A stretch of DNA of 64,000 nucleotides from Dehalococcoidia bacterium (GTDB taxonomy: Bacteria; Chloroflexota; Dehalococcoidia; SpSt-223): contig JANWZD010000001.1 in NCBI GenBank assembly GCA_025054935.1, positions 327,008 to 391,007 of the forward strand, read 5' to 3'. The notes under the pieces were generated by a model. The model was not told the origin of the DNA. It ran no database searches and was given only the letters and a program-made list of their open reading frames with translations. Made by a program: the position numbers and the translations under genes. Of the stretch, positions 8,964 through 18,422 are shown piece by piece (within the stretch, counting starts at the first letter, position 1; each line of letters begins with the position of its first letter).

Positions 8964-9929
8964 TTAGCCCTGCCCAGATTCGTACCCGGCGCGGATCCGC
9001 GGATTGACGATGCCATAGAGCAGGTCGACGATGAGATTGATGAGAACGAAGACCGAGGCGATGAACATCATCACACCGATCGTCACCGGATAGTCACGCA
9101 GGGTAAACGACTCGACAAGTAGCCGGCCGAGACCGGCTATTCCGAAGACCGTTTCGATCACAACCGAGCCGCCAAGCAGGAACCCGGTGATGACGCCGAG
9201 CACTGTCAGCACAGGCAGCAGCGCGTTCCGCAGCGCGTCTCGCCAGATGATCTCGGTCTCCGGTACGCCAAAGGCGCGCGCCGCCGTGATGTACTCCTGA
9301 TTGATCACCTCAAGCATACTCGAACGGGTCAAACGCGCGATTATCCCCACTTGCGACGAGGCGAGCGCAAGCGCAGGGAGCAAACTGTGCTGCAAGCTCG
9401 CAATCGGATTTTCAAGAAACGGCACAAATCCCTCGTAGGGCAGGATATTCGGGAAATACCAGCCGAAGATGAGAATCGCGATGATGCCGACGACAAAATT
9501 CGGCACTGAGATGCCAAACAATGAGGCGACGCGGATGATCTGATCAGGAAGCTTGTCTTTTTCCAACGCAGACCAGATCCCGAGAGGAATGCCGATGATG
9601 ACAATGAAGAGGAGCGCAAGAGCGCCGATCTGAGCGGTGACCGGCAATCGCTCCGTGATGAGCGTGGTGACCGGGACGCGGGCGGTGTAGGAGACGCCGA
9701 GATCGCCGCGCAGCACTTTGCCAATCCAAATGGCGTACTGGGCAGGCCACGGCTGATCGAGGCCGAGATCGCGGCGGATCACCTCAACCGCCTCAGGAGG
9801 AGCATCGAACCCCGCCTGCAGCCGCGCAGGGTCGCCCGGGGCGAGGCGGAGCAGGACGAAAGAGATCACCGACACGAAAAAGAGGACCGGCACGGCAAAC
9901 GCCAGCCGGGTTACCAGCAACCGAACCAT
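8964..9929 (-). CDS. Peptide ABC transporter permease (DppB type)
   Basis: 321 residues. The start MVRLLVTRLAFAVPVLFFVS is the usual DppB beginning, followed by LRLAPGDPA, the GDLGVSYTARVPV loop and the EAA-type loop EYITAARAFGVPETEI. The ATG at 9929 follows GGAGAGG at about 8-nt spacing, 38 nt after the binding-protein gene. It forms the membrane pore with the DppC-type partner. Confidence 0.93.
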   Translation of the reverse strand: MVRLLVTRLAFAVPVLFFVSVISFVLLRLAPGDPARLQAGFDAPPEAVEVIRRDLGLDQPWPAQYAIWIGKVLRGDLGVSYTARVPVTTLITERLPVTAQIGALALLFIVIIGIPLGIWSALEKDKLPDQIIRVASLFGISVPNFVVGIIAILIFGWYFPNILPYEGFVPFLENPIASLQHSLLPALALASSQVGIIARLTRSSMLEVINQEYITAARAFGVPETEIIWRDALRNALLPVLTVLGVITGFLLGGSVVIETVFGIAGLGRLLVESFTLRDYPVTIGVMMFIASVFVLINLIVDLLYGIVNPRIRAGYESGQG

Positions 9930-9967
9930 CGCCCGGGCCTCTCCGCGAACCGTGGTCGAGCGCCAGT

Positions 9968-11593
9968 TTAGCCGATCCAGGCCTCCACGAGGCCCTGCTG
10001 ATACGCAAGCGCAGACGGCTTGTAGTTCTGGAGCGCTTTCCCGTACGCCTCGACGTAGCGCGCGGTCACGACTTGGAGCTGCCCGGGATTTTGGAGGTCG
10101 CGCTCTTGGACCGCCCGCCACGCTGCCGCTGCCTGATCGGGCGGAGCGGTGACCGCGCGGCGGAGCAGGTCATCCATTTGGGGGTCGCTATATTGGTTGA
10201 AGTTCGAGACGCCGCCGCTCAGATAGCCCAAATAGACATAGTGCGGCGAATATCCCGACGACACCTGCGCCGACGCGCTCAGCAGCAGCAAGTCATAGTC
10301 CCCCGATTGGAGCACCGACAGCACTGCTGCAAGCTCGACCGGCGACAGCCGCGTGTTCAGGCCCAGGGCCCGGAAGTTCGCTTGCAGGATCGTCGCGACA
10401 TCGGCGAGGTCAGGCTGGTTGATGTAGACAAGCAGTAGTTCGCGCCCGGCGGGATAGTTTGACCGTTGGAGGTAGTCCCGCGCCTTTGTCAGGTCGGGGC
10501 GGCTGCCGAAGGTCATGCCCAGCCGCTCATCGAAGTACTGCGTCCCCGAGGAGAGATAGGTCGAGGCCGGAACGGCCGCGCCCGCATACACCTGCTCGAC
10601 AACCGCTTGGCGGTCGATCGCCCAGAGCAGGGCGAGCCGGAAGTTCGGGTCGTTCGTCGGCCGGCCCGGGGCAAAGGAGGGGTACATGAACACCCGCACC
10701 GTGCTCTCTGGGAGGATGGCGACATTGACCCCGCGTCCGCGCAGGAGGTCGAGCTGGTTGAGCGGCGGGAACGGCACGATTTGGCTTGTGCCATTGGCGA
10801 TATTCGTCACCCGCGCCGCGTTATCCGGGACCGTTCGGAAGATAACGCGGTTGATATAGGGGCGTCCCTGGAGGAAGTATTCTGGGTTGCGCTCCAGCAC
10901 GACCTGCGTGCCCCGCTGCCACTCGACAAACTTGAAGGGGCCAGTACCGATCAAGGAGGTCGCGTAGGTCTGATTCTGCTGGTACGGCTGGATCTTTGAG
11001 CTGATGATCGGCGTCAGCGCGAAGAGGTGCGGCATCGGCGTAAAGGGCGACCGCAGCCGCACGACCACCGTGGTTGGGTCAGGCGCCTCCACCGAGTCCA
11101 CAAATAGCCAGCCGGAGCGCCAGACTGAGGCATTCTGCGGATTGAGCACTGCCTCGTAGCTGAACTTGACGTCCGCGGAGTCGAACGGCTGGCCGTCGTG
11201 CCACTTCACTCCCGTCTTCAGCCTGAGCGTGTAGGTCAGGCCATCGGCGGAAACGGTCGGAAGCGAGGCGGCAAGGTCGAGGTCGAACGACTTATCGTCC
11301 TTGTACGTCAGAAGCTGGCTCGTGATCAGGCGATAGATCCGCTGGTTGTCGGTCGCGTTGAAGCGCAGCGGGTCGAGGCTGCTGGGGTCACCGGTGACAT
11401 CAATGCGCACCTCGCCGCCAACGCGAGGTGCCGCTGGCGTTTGCGCTTGGGGCTGTGTTCCTGCGCCGGTTTGCGGCCCGCCGGGCGCGCATGCGCTGAG
11501 GAGTGCCGACGCCGCCGGCGCCATCCCCACCAGTCCAAGGACGTACAGCAGCTCTCGCCGGCTGAACTGCGGATTAATAGGGCGATCAACCAC
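9968..11593 (-). CDS. Peptide/solute-binding lipoprotein of the ABC transporter (SBP family 5)
   Basis: 541 residues from a GTG start at 11593, preceded by AGGAGAG at 5-nt spacing; no suitable ATG exists. The N-terminus reads SRRELLYVLGLVGM followed by the lipobox LLSAC, so it may be a lipoprotein with a twin-arginine-like signal. Family 5 features are clear: GGEVRIDVTGDPSSLDPL, VKWHDGQPFDSADVKFSYE, GTGPFKFVEWQRG and the NPEYF block. It delivers peptides or similar solutes to the permease and is the first gene of the operon. Family 5 proteins also bind nickel, heme and other ligands, so the substrate is open. Confidence 0.92.
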   Translation of the reverse strand: MVDRPINPQFSRRELLYVLGLVGMAPAASALLSACAPGGPQTGAGTQPQAQTPAAPRVGGEVRIDVTGDPSSLDPLRFNATDNQRIYRLITSQLLTYKDDKSFDLDLAASLPTVSADGLTYTLRLKTGVKWHDGQPFDSADVKFSYEAVLNPQNASVWRSGWLFVDSVEAPDPTTVVVRLRSPFTPMPHLFALTPIISSKIQPYQQNQTYATSLIGTGPFKFVEWQRGTQVVLERNPEYFLQGRPYINRVIFRTVPDNAARVTNIANGTSQIVPFPPLNQLDLLRGRGVNVAILPESTVRVFMYPSFAPGRPTNDPNFRLALLWAIDRQAVVEQVYAGAAVPASTYLSSGTQYFDERLGMTFGSRPDLTKARDYLQRSNYPAGRELLLVYINQPDLADVATILQANFRALGLNTRLSPVELAAVLSVLQSGDYDLLLLSASAQVSSGYSPHYVYLGYLSGGVSNFNQYSDPQMDDLLRRAVTAPPDQAAAAWRAVQERDLQNPGQLQVVTARYVEAYGKALQNYKPSALAYQQGLVEAWIG

Positions 11594-11653
11594 AGCAACT
11601 CTCCTTGTGAGGAATCCCACGGCGCGTCGGGCTGTCGTCAGACGGCAGATCAG

Positions 11654-11682
11654 AACGTACCAGACAGCCGCTACTATGTCAA
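11654..11682 (-). promoter_or_regulatory. Candidate sigma70-type promoter of the peptide transporter operon
   Basis: On the minus strand TTGACA (11682-11677) is separated by 17 nt from TACGTT (11659-11654). The -35 is perfect and the -10 weak. It sits about 60 nt upstream of the GTG start of the binding-protein gene, in the 109-bp gap after the VOC gene. Confidence 0.42.
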
Positions 11683-11702
11683 ATATATTCCTTCCGCATG
11701 CG

Positions 11703-12695
11703 CTAGACGATTCGGCCGACAATCGTCCAGCTGATGCCATCCGGCGCCACGAACGAAAATGTCGGCTCGCCAAACTCATTGAGGAGCCGGTCGGTCACCT
11801 CCGTCGCGCCGGCCGCGATCACCTTGTCGCGCAAGCCGCCAGCGTGATCGACTTGATAGCTGTACTGCGAGAGCCCAAGTGATCCGACGCGCGAGAGGGA
11901 ACGATAGTCCGGGGCATTCCAGTGGGGCGCATACACCTGGAGGAAGCCGCTGCTCCGATTGGGCGACCCGAGCCGTTCGACCGTGAATGTCTGTCCCTCT
12001 TCGAGCATCAGGACAGCGGCGGTCGACTCGCGCTGCCAGCCCGATTGCGTCGCCCCGCCCAGTGACTGCAGGCCGAACACCTCTCGGTAGAACTCGGTCG
12101 AATGCTCTTTCTGGACGATGTTGCCGTGCGTGCCTTCGGTGACGGGCAGCGGCGTTCCCTCGGAAAAATACCCAAAGCCCGGGCGGTCGAAGTTGTTCCG
12201 CTGGATGAACGCGTGCCGCGTTTCCGGGCCGATGACAAACAGCTCCCGCAGGCCGACCCACCGATTGAAGAACCCTGCTGGCGGCGCGGCGGGGTCGAGC
12301 GGAGCGCGAACGATGGGCGAGAGCTGAAAAGCCCATCCCTCATTCTCGATGGCATCGGCATACGCGTCGCGGACCATCAGGATATTGCTCGTGTACAAGC
12401 CCATCCAGCGGCTCCCGATGTCGAGCGGGCGAGCCATCCCCAGCCCGTCGCTGCGCGGCTCATCCCATACCATCAGCCGAACGTAGCCGCAGCCCGAGCG
12501 GGCGCAGCCGGGATGGGCAAGGCGGTAGGATGTCAGCCCCGAACGGTGCCCGTAGCGCGCTTCAGCAGCTGCAGCGTCCAGCCGCCCCCACGAGACCGGC
12601 CGGAAGCCGAGTTCCGCCCAATAGCGGAGCGCCGCCTCCCGGCCGTCACGTGAGGCGCCCACCATGTATTCAAACAGGCCGCTGATCCCTTCCAT
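11703..12695 (-). CDS. VOC (glyoxalase/dioxygenase superfamily) protein, two-domain
   Basis: 330 residues with two half-domains of the vicinal-oxygen-chelate fold. The second carries KEHSTEFYREVFGLQSL, LMLEEGQTFTVERLG and FSFVAPDGISWTIVG, the usual closing beta strand. The ATG at 12695 has GGAGGGAG upstream. The upstream frame stays open but has no domain signal. Function is not predictable beyond metal-dependent chemistry on a small molecule. Confidence 0.68.
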   Translation of the reverse strand: MEGISGLFEYMVGASRDGREAALRYWAELGFRPVSWGRLDAAAAEARYGHRSGLTSYRLAHPGCARSGCGYVRLMVWDEPRSDGLGMARPLDIGSRWMGLYTSNILMVRDAYADAIENEGWAFQLSPIVRAPLDPAAPPAGFFNRWVGLRELFVIGPETRHAFIQRNNFDRPGFGYFSEGTPLPVTEGTHGNIVQKEHSTEFYREVFGLQSLGGATQSGWQRESTAAVLMLEEGQTFTVERLGSPNRSSGFLQVYAPHWNAPDYRSLSRVGSLGLSQYSYQVDHAGGLRDKVIAAGATEVTDRLLNEFGEPTFSFVAPDGISWTIVGRIV

Positions 12696-12842
12696 CGTGC
12701 GTCTCCCTCCAAGAGCGGGATTGTGACACAAGCGTAGCCCGGCCGCATCGAAAGGGCTCTGGGCGGCAGCAGGAGGCGTTCCGGCCGCCGCGACCAGACG
12801 GCGGCACGCGGCGAGCCCGGCGAGATAACCTATCATTGTTGT

Positions 12843-13478
12843 ATGAGTTTTGCGCCCACGCTCAACATCACCGTTCTCGGCTTCGGCGAACGGGCAGCGG
12901 GCTACATCGCTGCAATCCAGGCGCTGCACGCCGAAGCATCGGTCGTCCTGCCCATCGGGCTGCGCGTGATCATCGATGCCGGCCTCTGGAACCCTGACCG
13001 CGATGATGTCCTCGCGCTTGCGCGGCGCTTCAAGCTCGGCCTGTTCGGCGTCGACCCCAAGCTGATGATCGAAGCAGGAGATATTCATGCCGTCGTTGCC
13101 TGCTTCGAGGATCCGGAGCTTCAGGCTGAGGCGCTCGACCGCGCTATCGCCGCGAGAAAGTTTCTCCTCGCCGTTCCTCCGCTCGCGCCGACCGAGCGTG
13201 AAAGTCGCAGCCTTGCCCGCCGCGCCGCGGAGCGCGGCCTCTTCACGGCGATCGGCGAAGGAGAGCCCGCAGCGACCATCCGCGCATTCGTCACCAGCCT
13301 TGTTGAGCGGCGCATCATCTTGCCTTCGTGGCAGGAATGGCTCGACCGCACCGCGCCGCGGTCGCTCTCGGCGCGGGAAGAGATCGAACGCGCGCTCGCG
13401 CTCCTGCCGGCGGATGCTACTGAGGCGCGCGAGCGGCTTCGCCGCGCTCTTTCCCAGCTGTCCGACGAGGCGTCGTGA
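12843..13478 (+). CDS. Rossmann-fold protein resembling the N-terminal half of Gfo/Idh/MocA oxidoreductases
   Basis: 211 residues. It begins with ITVLGFGERAAGYIAA, a Rossmann nucleotide-binding start, and continues with a region recalling the Gfo/Idh/MocA NAD domain (DIHAVVACFEDPELQAEAL, then a stretch at the 'PxAxTxxE' position: VPPLAPTERES). The C-terminal catalytic domain of that family is missing; instead a short helical tail follows. It overlaps the next gene by four bases, so the two are probably co-expressed. No Shine-Dalgarno is obvious before the ATG. Function unknown. Confidence 0.55.
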   Translation: MSFAPTLNITVLGFGERAAGYIAAIQALHAEASVVLPIGLRVIIDAGLWNPDRDDVLALARRFKLGLFGVDPKLMIEAGDIHAVVACFEDPELQAEALDRAIAARKFLLAVPPLAPTERESRSLARRAAERGLFTAIGEGEPAATIRAFVTSLVERRIILPSWQEWLDRTAPRSLSAREEIERALALLPADATEARERLRRALSQLSDEAS

Positions 13479-14446
13479 AAGCCGTGCGCTATCACGAGCA
13501 CGGACCGCCGAGCGTGCTCGTCTGGGAAGATGCGCCAGACCCGCCACTCGGGCCGGGCCAGATCTTGATCCGGACAAAGGCGGTCGGCGTCAACTTCGGC
13601 GAAACGCGCAACCGTGCCGGGCTTTCCCCTCGCTTTCCTCTCCCCCAGATCCCCGGATTGGAAGTCGCCGGGGTGGTCGAGGCAGTCGGCGCGGGCGTAT
13701 CGCGGTTCAAGCCGGGCGACCGCGTCTTCGGCCGCGCCCTCCAGACATACGCCGAGTTGGTCGCAGGCGATGCCGAGGACTTCTTCCTGCTGCCGGATTC
13801 GCTTCCGTTCGAGGTCGGCGCAGCCGCGCCGGTGAATTTCCAAACCGCCTGGCACGGGCTTGTCACAGTCGGCGGCATCCAGCCGGGGTGGACGGTGTAC
13901 GTTGTCCCGGCAGGCGGCGGCGTCGCCTTTGCGGGGGTGCAAATCGCAAAAGCGCGAGGCTGTCGCGTTGTTGCTGCGGCGGGCGGGCCCGCAAAGACGG
14001 CGCTCGTGCGTGCGCTGCTCGCCCCCGATCTCACGCTCGACTATCTGCAGGACGATGTTGCCGCGCGCGTCGCCGAGGTGACCGGCGGACAGGGATGCCA
14101 GCTCGCGCTCGACGGCAATGGCGCGCCGACCATCAGGCAGACGCTCCGTGTCCTTGGGGTCGGAGGCAAAGTGATGGTGTACGGCGCGCCGGCAGGCGGC
14201 ACGCTCGATGTGCCTGTCCGCGACCTCGCCTACAAGCGCCTCGCCATTCAGGGCTTCGCCGTCACCGACGACCTCTATCCCGTAACACGGGCCGCTTTCG
14301 AGCGAGAAGTCATTCCGCGGCTGGCCGACGGACGCTTTATCGTGCACATTGCGAAGCGCTTTCCGCTCTCTCAGGCCGCCGCAGCGCATCAAGCGCTTGC
14401 CGACCGCACTGTCGTTGGGAAAGTCGTTCTCGTCGCCGAAGATTAG
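13475..14446 (+). CDS. NAD(P)H:quinone oxidoreductase-like (zinc-free MDR family)
   Basis: 323 residues from a GTG that overlaps the previous stop (GTGA). Medium-chain dehydrogenase layout: an N-terminal GroES-like domain (GPGQILIRTKAVGVNFGE, IPGLEVAGVVEAVGAG, KPGDRVFG) and a Rossmann domain with VPAGGGVAFAGVQIAKARG. The zinc ligands of alcohol dehydrogenases are absent, as expected for the quinone reductase branch. It should transfer hydride from NADPH to a quinone, enone or similar acceptor. Confidence 0.83.
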   Translation: MKAVRYHEHGPPSVLVWEDAPDPPLGPGQILIRTKAVGVNFGETRNRAGLSPRFPLPQIPGLEVAGVVEAVGAGVSRFKPGDRVFGRALQTYAELVAGDAEDFFLLPDSLPFEVGAAAPVNFQTAWHGLVTVGGIQPGWTVYVVPAGGGVAFAGVQIAKARGCRVVAAAGGPAKTALVRALLAPDLTLDYLQDDVAARVAEVTGGQGCQLALDGNGAPTIRQTLRVLGVGGKVMVYGAPAGGTLDVPVRDLAYKRLAIQGFAVTDDLYPVTRAAFEREVIPRLADGRFIVHIAKRFPLSQAAAAHQALADRTVVGKVVLVAED

Positions 14447-15254
14447 CGCTCGAGATGGGCCGCGACGGCGATCTCGCGGCGAAGGCGCGCTGCCTCCGCG
14501 CGCGCGGCGCGCTCCCAGTCCGGTCCCGTTGCTGCATAGAGAATCTGGCGGGAGACGGCGAGAAGCAGCATTTCAGGGGAGGCGCCGCGCCCAGCTGCAA
14601 TCGCCCGCTCGACCGTCCCGCCCTGCACTCCAATCCCCGGCACGAGGATCGGCTGGTCGGGGCAGATGGCTCGAACCGCGCTCAGCTCCTCGGGGAAGGT
14701 CGCGCCGACGACCAGCCCCACATTCCCCCCCCTGTTCCACTCGCGGCACCGTTCTGCAACCACGCGGTAGAGCGGAAGAAGACGCCCGTCGGGAAGGCGG
14801 ACAGGGAGGTCCTGGAAGTCGCGCGCGCCCGGGTTCGACGTTCGGCAGAGGACGAAAACGGCTCGACCCGGATAGGCGAGCCACGGCTCGAGACTGTCGC
14901 CGCCGAGATACGGCGAGACGGTGCAGGCGTCATACCCGAGCACCTCGAAGGCCGCTCGGGCGTAGGCAGCGGCGGTATGGCCGACATCACCCCGCTTCGC
15001 ATCGAGCAGAGCGGGAATGTCATCCGGAATGAGGCGCCGAATTTTCTCAAGAAGCCGAAAGGCGTCGGCCCCATACTGCTCGAAGAAGGCGGCATTCGGC
15101 TTATAGCAGCAGACGAGGTCGCGCGTGGCGTCGATCAGGCGGCGACAGAACTCGATGGGGTCGGCGAGCGGAAGCCGAGCGGGGTCAGGGTCGAGCCCCA
15201 GACAGAGGAGCGTGCGGTTGCGTCGAACCGCCGCGGCCAGTTTTTCGGCGAAGG

Positions 15255-15258
<4 letters not shown>
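14443..15258 (-). CDS. pyrF: Orotidine 5'-phosphate decarboxylase
   Basis: 271 residues; converts OMP to UMP, the last step of de novo pyrimidine synthesis. The catalytic signature LLDAKRGDVGHTAAAYA is that of the longer, type 2 PyrF family. CLGLDPDPARLP near the N-terminus and VPGIGVQGG near the C-terminus bind phosphate. The ATG at 15258 overlaps the murI stop by four bases. It is convergent with the quinone reductase gene, and their stop codons overlap. Confidence 0.95.
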
Positions 15259-16043
<785 letters not shown>

Positions 16044-16103
16044 CGAGGCCCTCGATCTGCGTCGGTTCGCACGACGGCACTATAGCGCGACCGCCTGCCC
16101 GCT

Positions 16104-17147
16104 TCAAGGCAGTCCGGACGGCGGAAGCTGAAACACCGCCCGGACCAGACAATGGTCGCTCCCGGACTGGCGGCAGTCGGTTGCAACAGCGGTCACGGTG
16201 AAGTCGGCGCTGAAGAACAGATAGTCAATCCGGAGGATCGCCCAGCCCGTTCGCATGAGGAACCACGACTTCCAGGTATTCTGCGCCCCGAACCCCGCTG
16301 CCCGCTTGGCGTCGCCGAACTGCGCGGTGATTCGGCGGTAGGCGGGCTCGCGCTCAGTGACATTGAAATCGCCGACGAGCAGAACCGGCTCATCGGGACG
16401 GCGGAGAGTTTGGGTAAGGCTGAGGATCGCCGCGATCTGCTCATCTCGCGTGGTGCCGTCGAAGCCGACAGGCAGTGCTTGGGTGCCGAAACGGAGCCAC
16501 GCGATCTGGCCGGGCAGAGGGTGCGCGTTGACGATAAGAAGGCGGCGGCCGCCGGCATCGAGCCGCGCCCACATCACGGGCGGCGCCTCGCGATAGCCTT
16601 CTTCAAGGATGGGGAAAACCGAGAGCAGCCCCATCCCGCGGTACCGGTCGTTCGGGAAAAGAGCGCGAGATCGGTAGCGGTCGGCGAGCACAGGGTCAGC
16701 GAGAAGAAGGTCCCGCTGACGGAAGGAGAGTTCTTGGAGCGCAACGACACTCGCATCGGCCTCGGCCACCGTCCGACGTAGTGCCGCCGCATCGGTGTTC
16801 TCCTCCAAAAGATTCCAAGTCGCGACGCTGAAGCGAAGCGCCCCCGGTGTCGGAGACGCGGGCAGCGCGAGCAGACCGGGCAGGAAGAGGAACGCCCAGA
16901 GCAGCCCTCCCACCGCGGCAGCCGCCTTGGCGACGCGCCCGCCGAGCGCAAGGGCGAGGGGGACGAGCACAAGGAGCGGGATGAAGAGGTGGGGCAAAAA
17001 GATGAGCGCGACGGCGAGCGGTCCCGCCGGAGATGGCTGGACGCTGGCAAAAGCAGTGACCCCAACAAGAGAGGCCACCGTCGCGACAGTCACGCGGTCG
17101 ACGAGACGACGTACCGCAGGCAGCCTCGTTGCTGCGGCGACTGTCAC
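16104..17147 (-). CDS. Membrane-anchored endonuclease/exonuclease/phosphatase family protein
   Basis: About 347 residues. The first ~110 residues contain three hydrophobic segments; the rest is an EEP domain with ATWNLLEENTD, ALQELSFRQRD, LLVGDFNVTE and a C-terminal SDHCLVRAVF carrying the catalytic Asp-His. The topology resembles small three-helix EEP proteins of unknown substrate. The GTG at 17147 overlaps the upstream stop (GTGA); an ATG at 17165 is the alternative. Confidence 0.75.
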   Translation of the reverse strand: MTVAAATRLPAVRRLVDRVTVATVASLVGVTAFASVQPSPAGPLAVALIFLPHLFIPLLVLVPLALALGGRVAKAAAAVGGLLWAFLFLPGLLALPASPTPGALRFSVATWNLLEENTDAAALRRTVAEADASVVALQELSFRQRDLLLADPVLADRYRSRALFPNDRYRGMGLLSVFPILEEGYREAPPVMWARLDAGGRRLLIVNAHPLPGQIAWLRFGTQALPVGFDGTTRDEQIAAILSLTQTLRRPDEPVLLVGDFNVTEREPAYRRITAQFGDAKRAAGFGAQNTWKSWFLMRTGWAILRIDYLFFSADFTVTAVATDCRQSGSDHCLVRAVFQLPPSGLP

Positions 17148-17680
17148 GCCGAGCGGTAATCCCATCGGAGAAGCAAGGCGAAGAGGAGCAGCCCGGCGCC
17201 GATCAGCGCCCCATCCCGCAGCGCGAGCGGGGTTCTCCGCCACCTTCTGAGACGGAGCAGCGCGAGCGCGAGATAGGAGAGCTGCCCGGTCATGAAGAGG
17301 GCGTGATACCAGCCCAGCAGGTTCCAGCGCCACGGCCGCGGCATCGACCAGTTGACCAGCCCTCGCGCGCCCTGGTAGCCGTGCAGCGCCGCCGTGATCC
17401 CTCCGCCGACCGCAAGCGCCGCTGCCAGCTCAGCGCGGTTCGGGGGGCCGCCCGTGCGCTGGAGGAGCCGCGCAGCGATGACGTTCAGTGCCGGCAGGAG
17501 CACCCCGTCGCCCACCCACGCCGAGAGAAACTGCAACGTTCCGCGGTACTCCTGAACGAGGCGCGAGCGCCGCAGCAGCAGGATGAGGTGCGCCACGGCG
17601 TTGACGCCAAATGCGAGCACAATCGTCCCCAGCACGATCGCGACGGTCGGCGCACTGATTGGGAGGCGACGGCCTGCCAT
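17144..17680 (-). CDS. Integral membrane protein of unknown function
   Basis: 178 residues with about four to five hydrophobic segments (VAIVLGTIVLAFGVNAVAHLI, a central GGGITAALHGYQGARG segment, MTGQLSYLALALL and a C-terminal helix). The ATG at 17680 follows GGAAGGAG. It sits between a sugar nucleotidyltransferase and the EEP protein in a minus-strand gene string, so an envelope role is plausible but unproven. Confidence 0.6.
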   Translation of the reverse strand: MAGRRLPISAPTVAIVLGTIVLAFGVNAVAHLILLLRRSRLVQEYRGTLQFLSAWVGDGVLLPALNVIAARLLQRTGGPPNRAELAAALAVGGGITAALHGYQGARGLVNWSMPRPWRWNLLGWYHALFMTGQLSYLALALLRLRRWRRTPLALRDGALIGAGLLLFALLLRWDYRSA

Positions 17681-17693
17681 CGCTCCTTCCTCC

Positions 17694-18422
17694 TCAGTAC
17701 AGCCGGACACGGCCGGCACGGACATCCTCTTCCGCTTGGCGGTAGAGTTCGAGCGTGCCGAAGTCGAGCACGTAGGCGTCAGCTTCCCAGCCATAGAGAG
17801 GAGCGCCGGCAGCAAGGAGCGCAGGGAAGAGGTCGTGCCCAAAGTCGCTCGGACGATCGTCCGGAACCGAACGGAGAACGCCGGCGTCGAGCGCGAAGAT
17901 CCCCGCATTCACCAGAGCTGAGGGAGGACACTGGTCCCGGGGTGGCTTCTCCCGGAAAGCGATCACGCGGCCGTCGGGCGCAAGATCGACGACGCCGCGG
18001 GTCCACGGGTCGGGAACGCGGTACAGCGCCAACGTTGCTGCTGCGCGCCGCTCGAGATGCCGGCGCAGGAGACTGCTCAGATCGAGGTCCGACAGCACAT
18101 CGCCGTAGCAGACGAGAACCGTGCCCGCGAGGCGATCCCGAAACTGGGCGGCCCCACCCGCCGTGCCGAGAAGCTGGCGCTCTTCGCTGTAGACGATGCG
18201 CAGCCCCAGCGCCGCGCCATCGCCGAAATACCCACGGATCGCGCTCGGGTGCGCGTAGAGATTGATGTACACCTCCTGAACGCCATGCCACCGCAGCCAG
18301 CGAAGCAGCCATTCGAGAGCGGGACGTCCGGCGAGCGGCACCATCGGCTTCGGCCGGTCGAGGGTGAAGGGACGGAGCCGAGTGCCCTCCCCTGCAGCGA
18401 GAACAATGGCAGGAACGGTCAT
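17694..18422 (-). CDS. Sugar-phosphate nucleotidyltransferase
   Basis: 242 residues of the NTP-transferase family. The signature IVLAAGEGTRLRPFTLDRPKPMVPL covers the nucleotide-binding loop and the catalytic Lys. LVCYGDVLSDLDL supplies the metal-binding Asp and FREKPP and LVNAGIFALD line the sugar pocket. It makes an NDP-sugar (glucose- or mannose-type) for the adjacent glycosyltransferase; the sugar cannot be fixed. The ATG overlaps the glycosyltransferase stop by four bases. Confidence 0.88.
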   Translation of the reverse strand: MTVPAIVLAAGEGTRLRPFTLDRPKPMVPLAGRPALEWLLRWLRWHGVQEVYINLYAHPSAIRGYFGDGAALGLRIVYSEERQLLGTAGGAAQFRDRLAGTVLVCYGDVLSDLDLSSLLRRHLERRAAATLALYRVPDPWTRGVVDLAPDGRVIAFREKPPRDQCPPSALVNAGIFALDAGVLRSVPDDRPSDFGHDLFPALLAAGAPLYGWEADAYVLDFGTLELYRQAEEDVRAGRVRLY

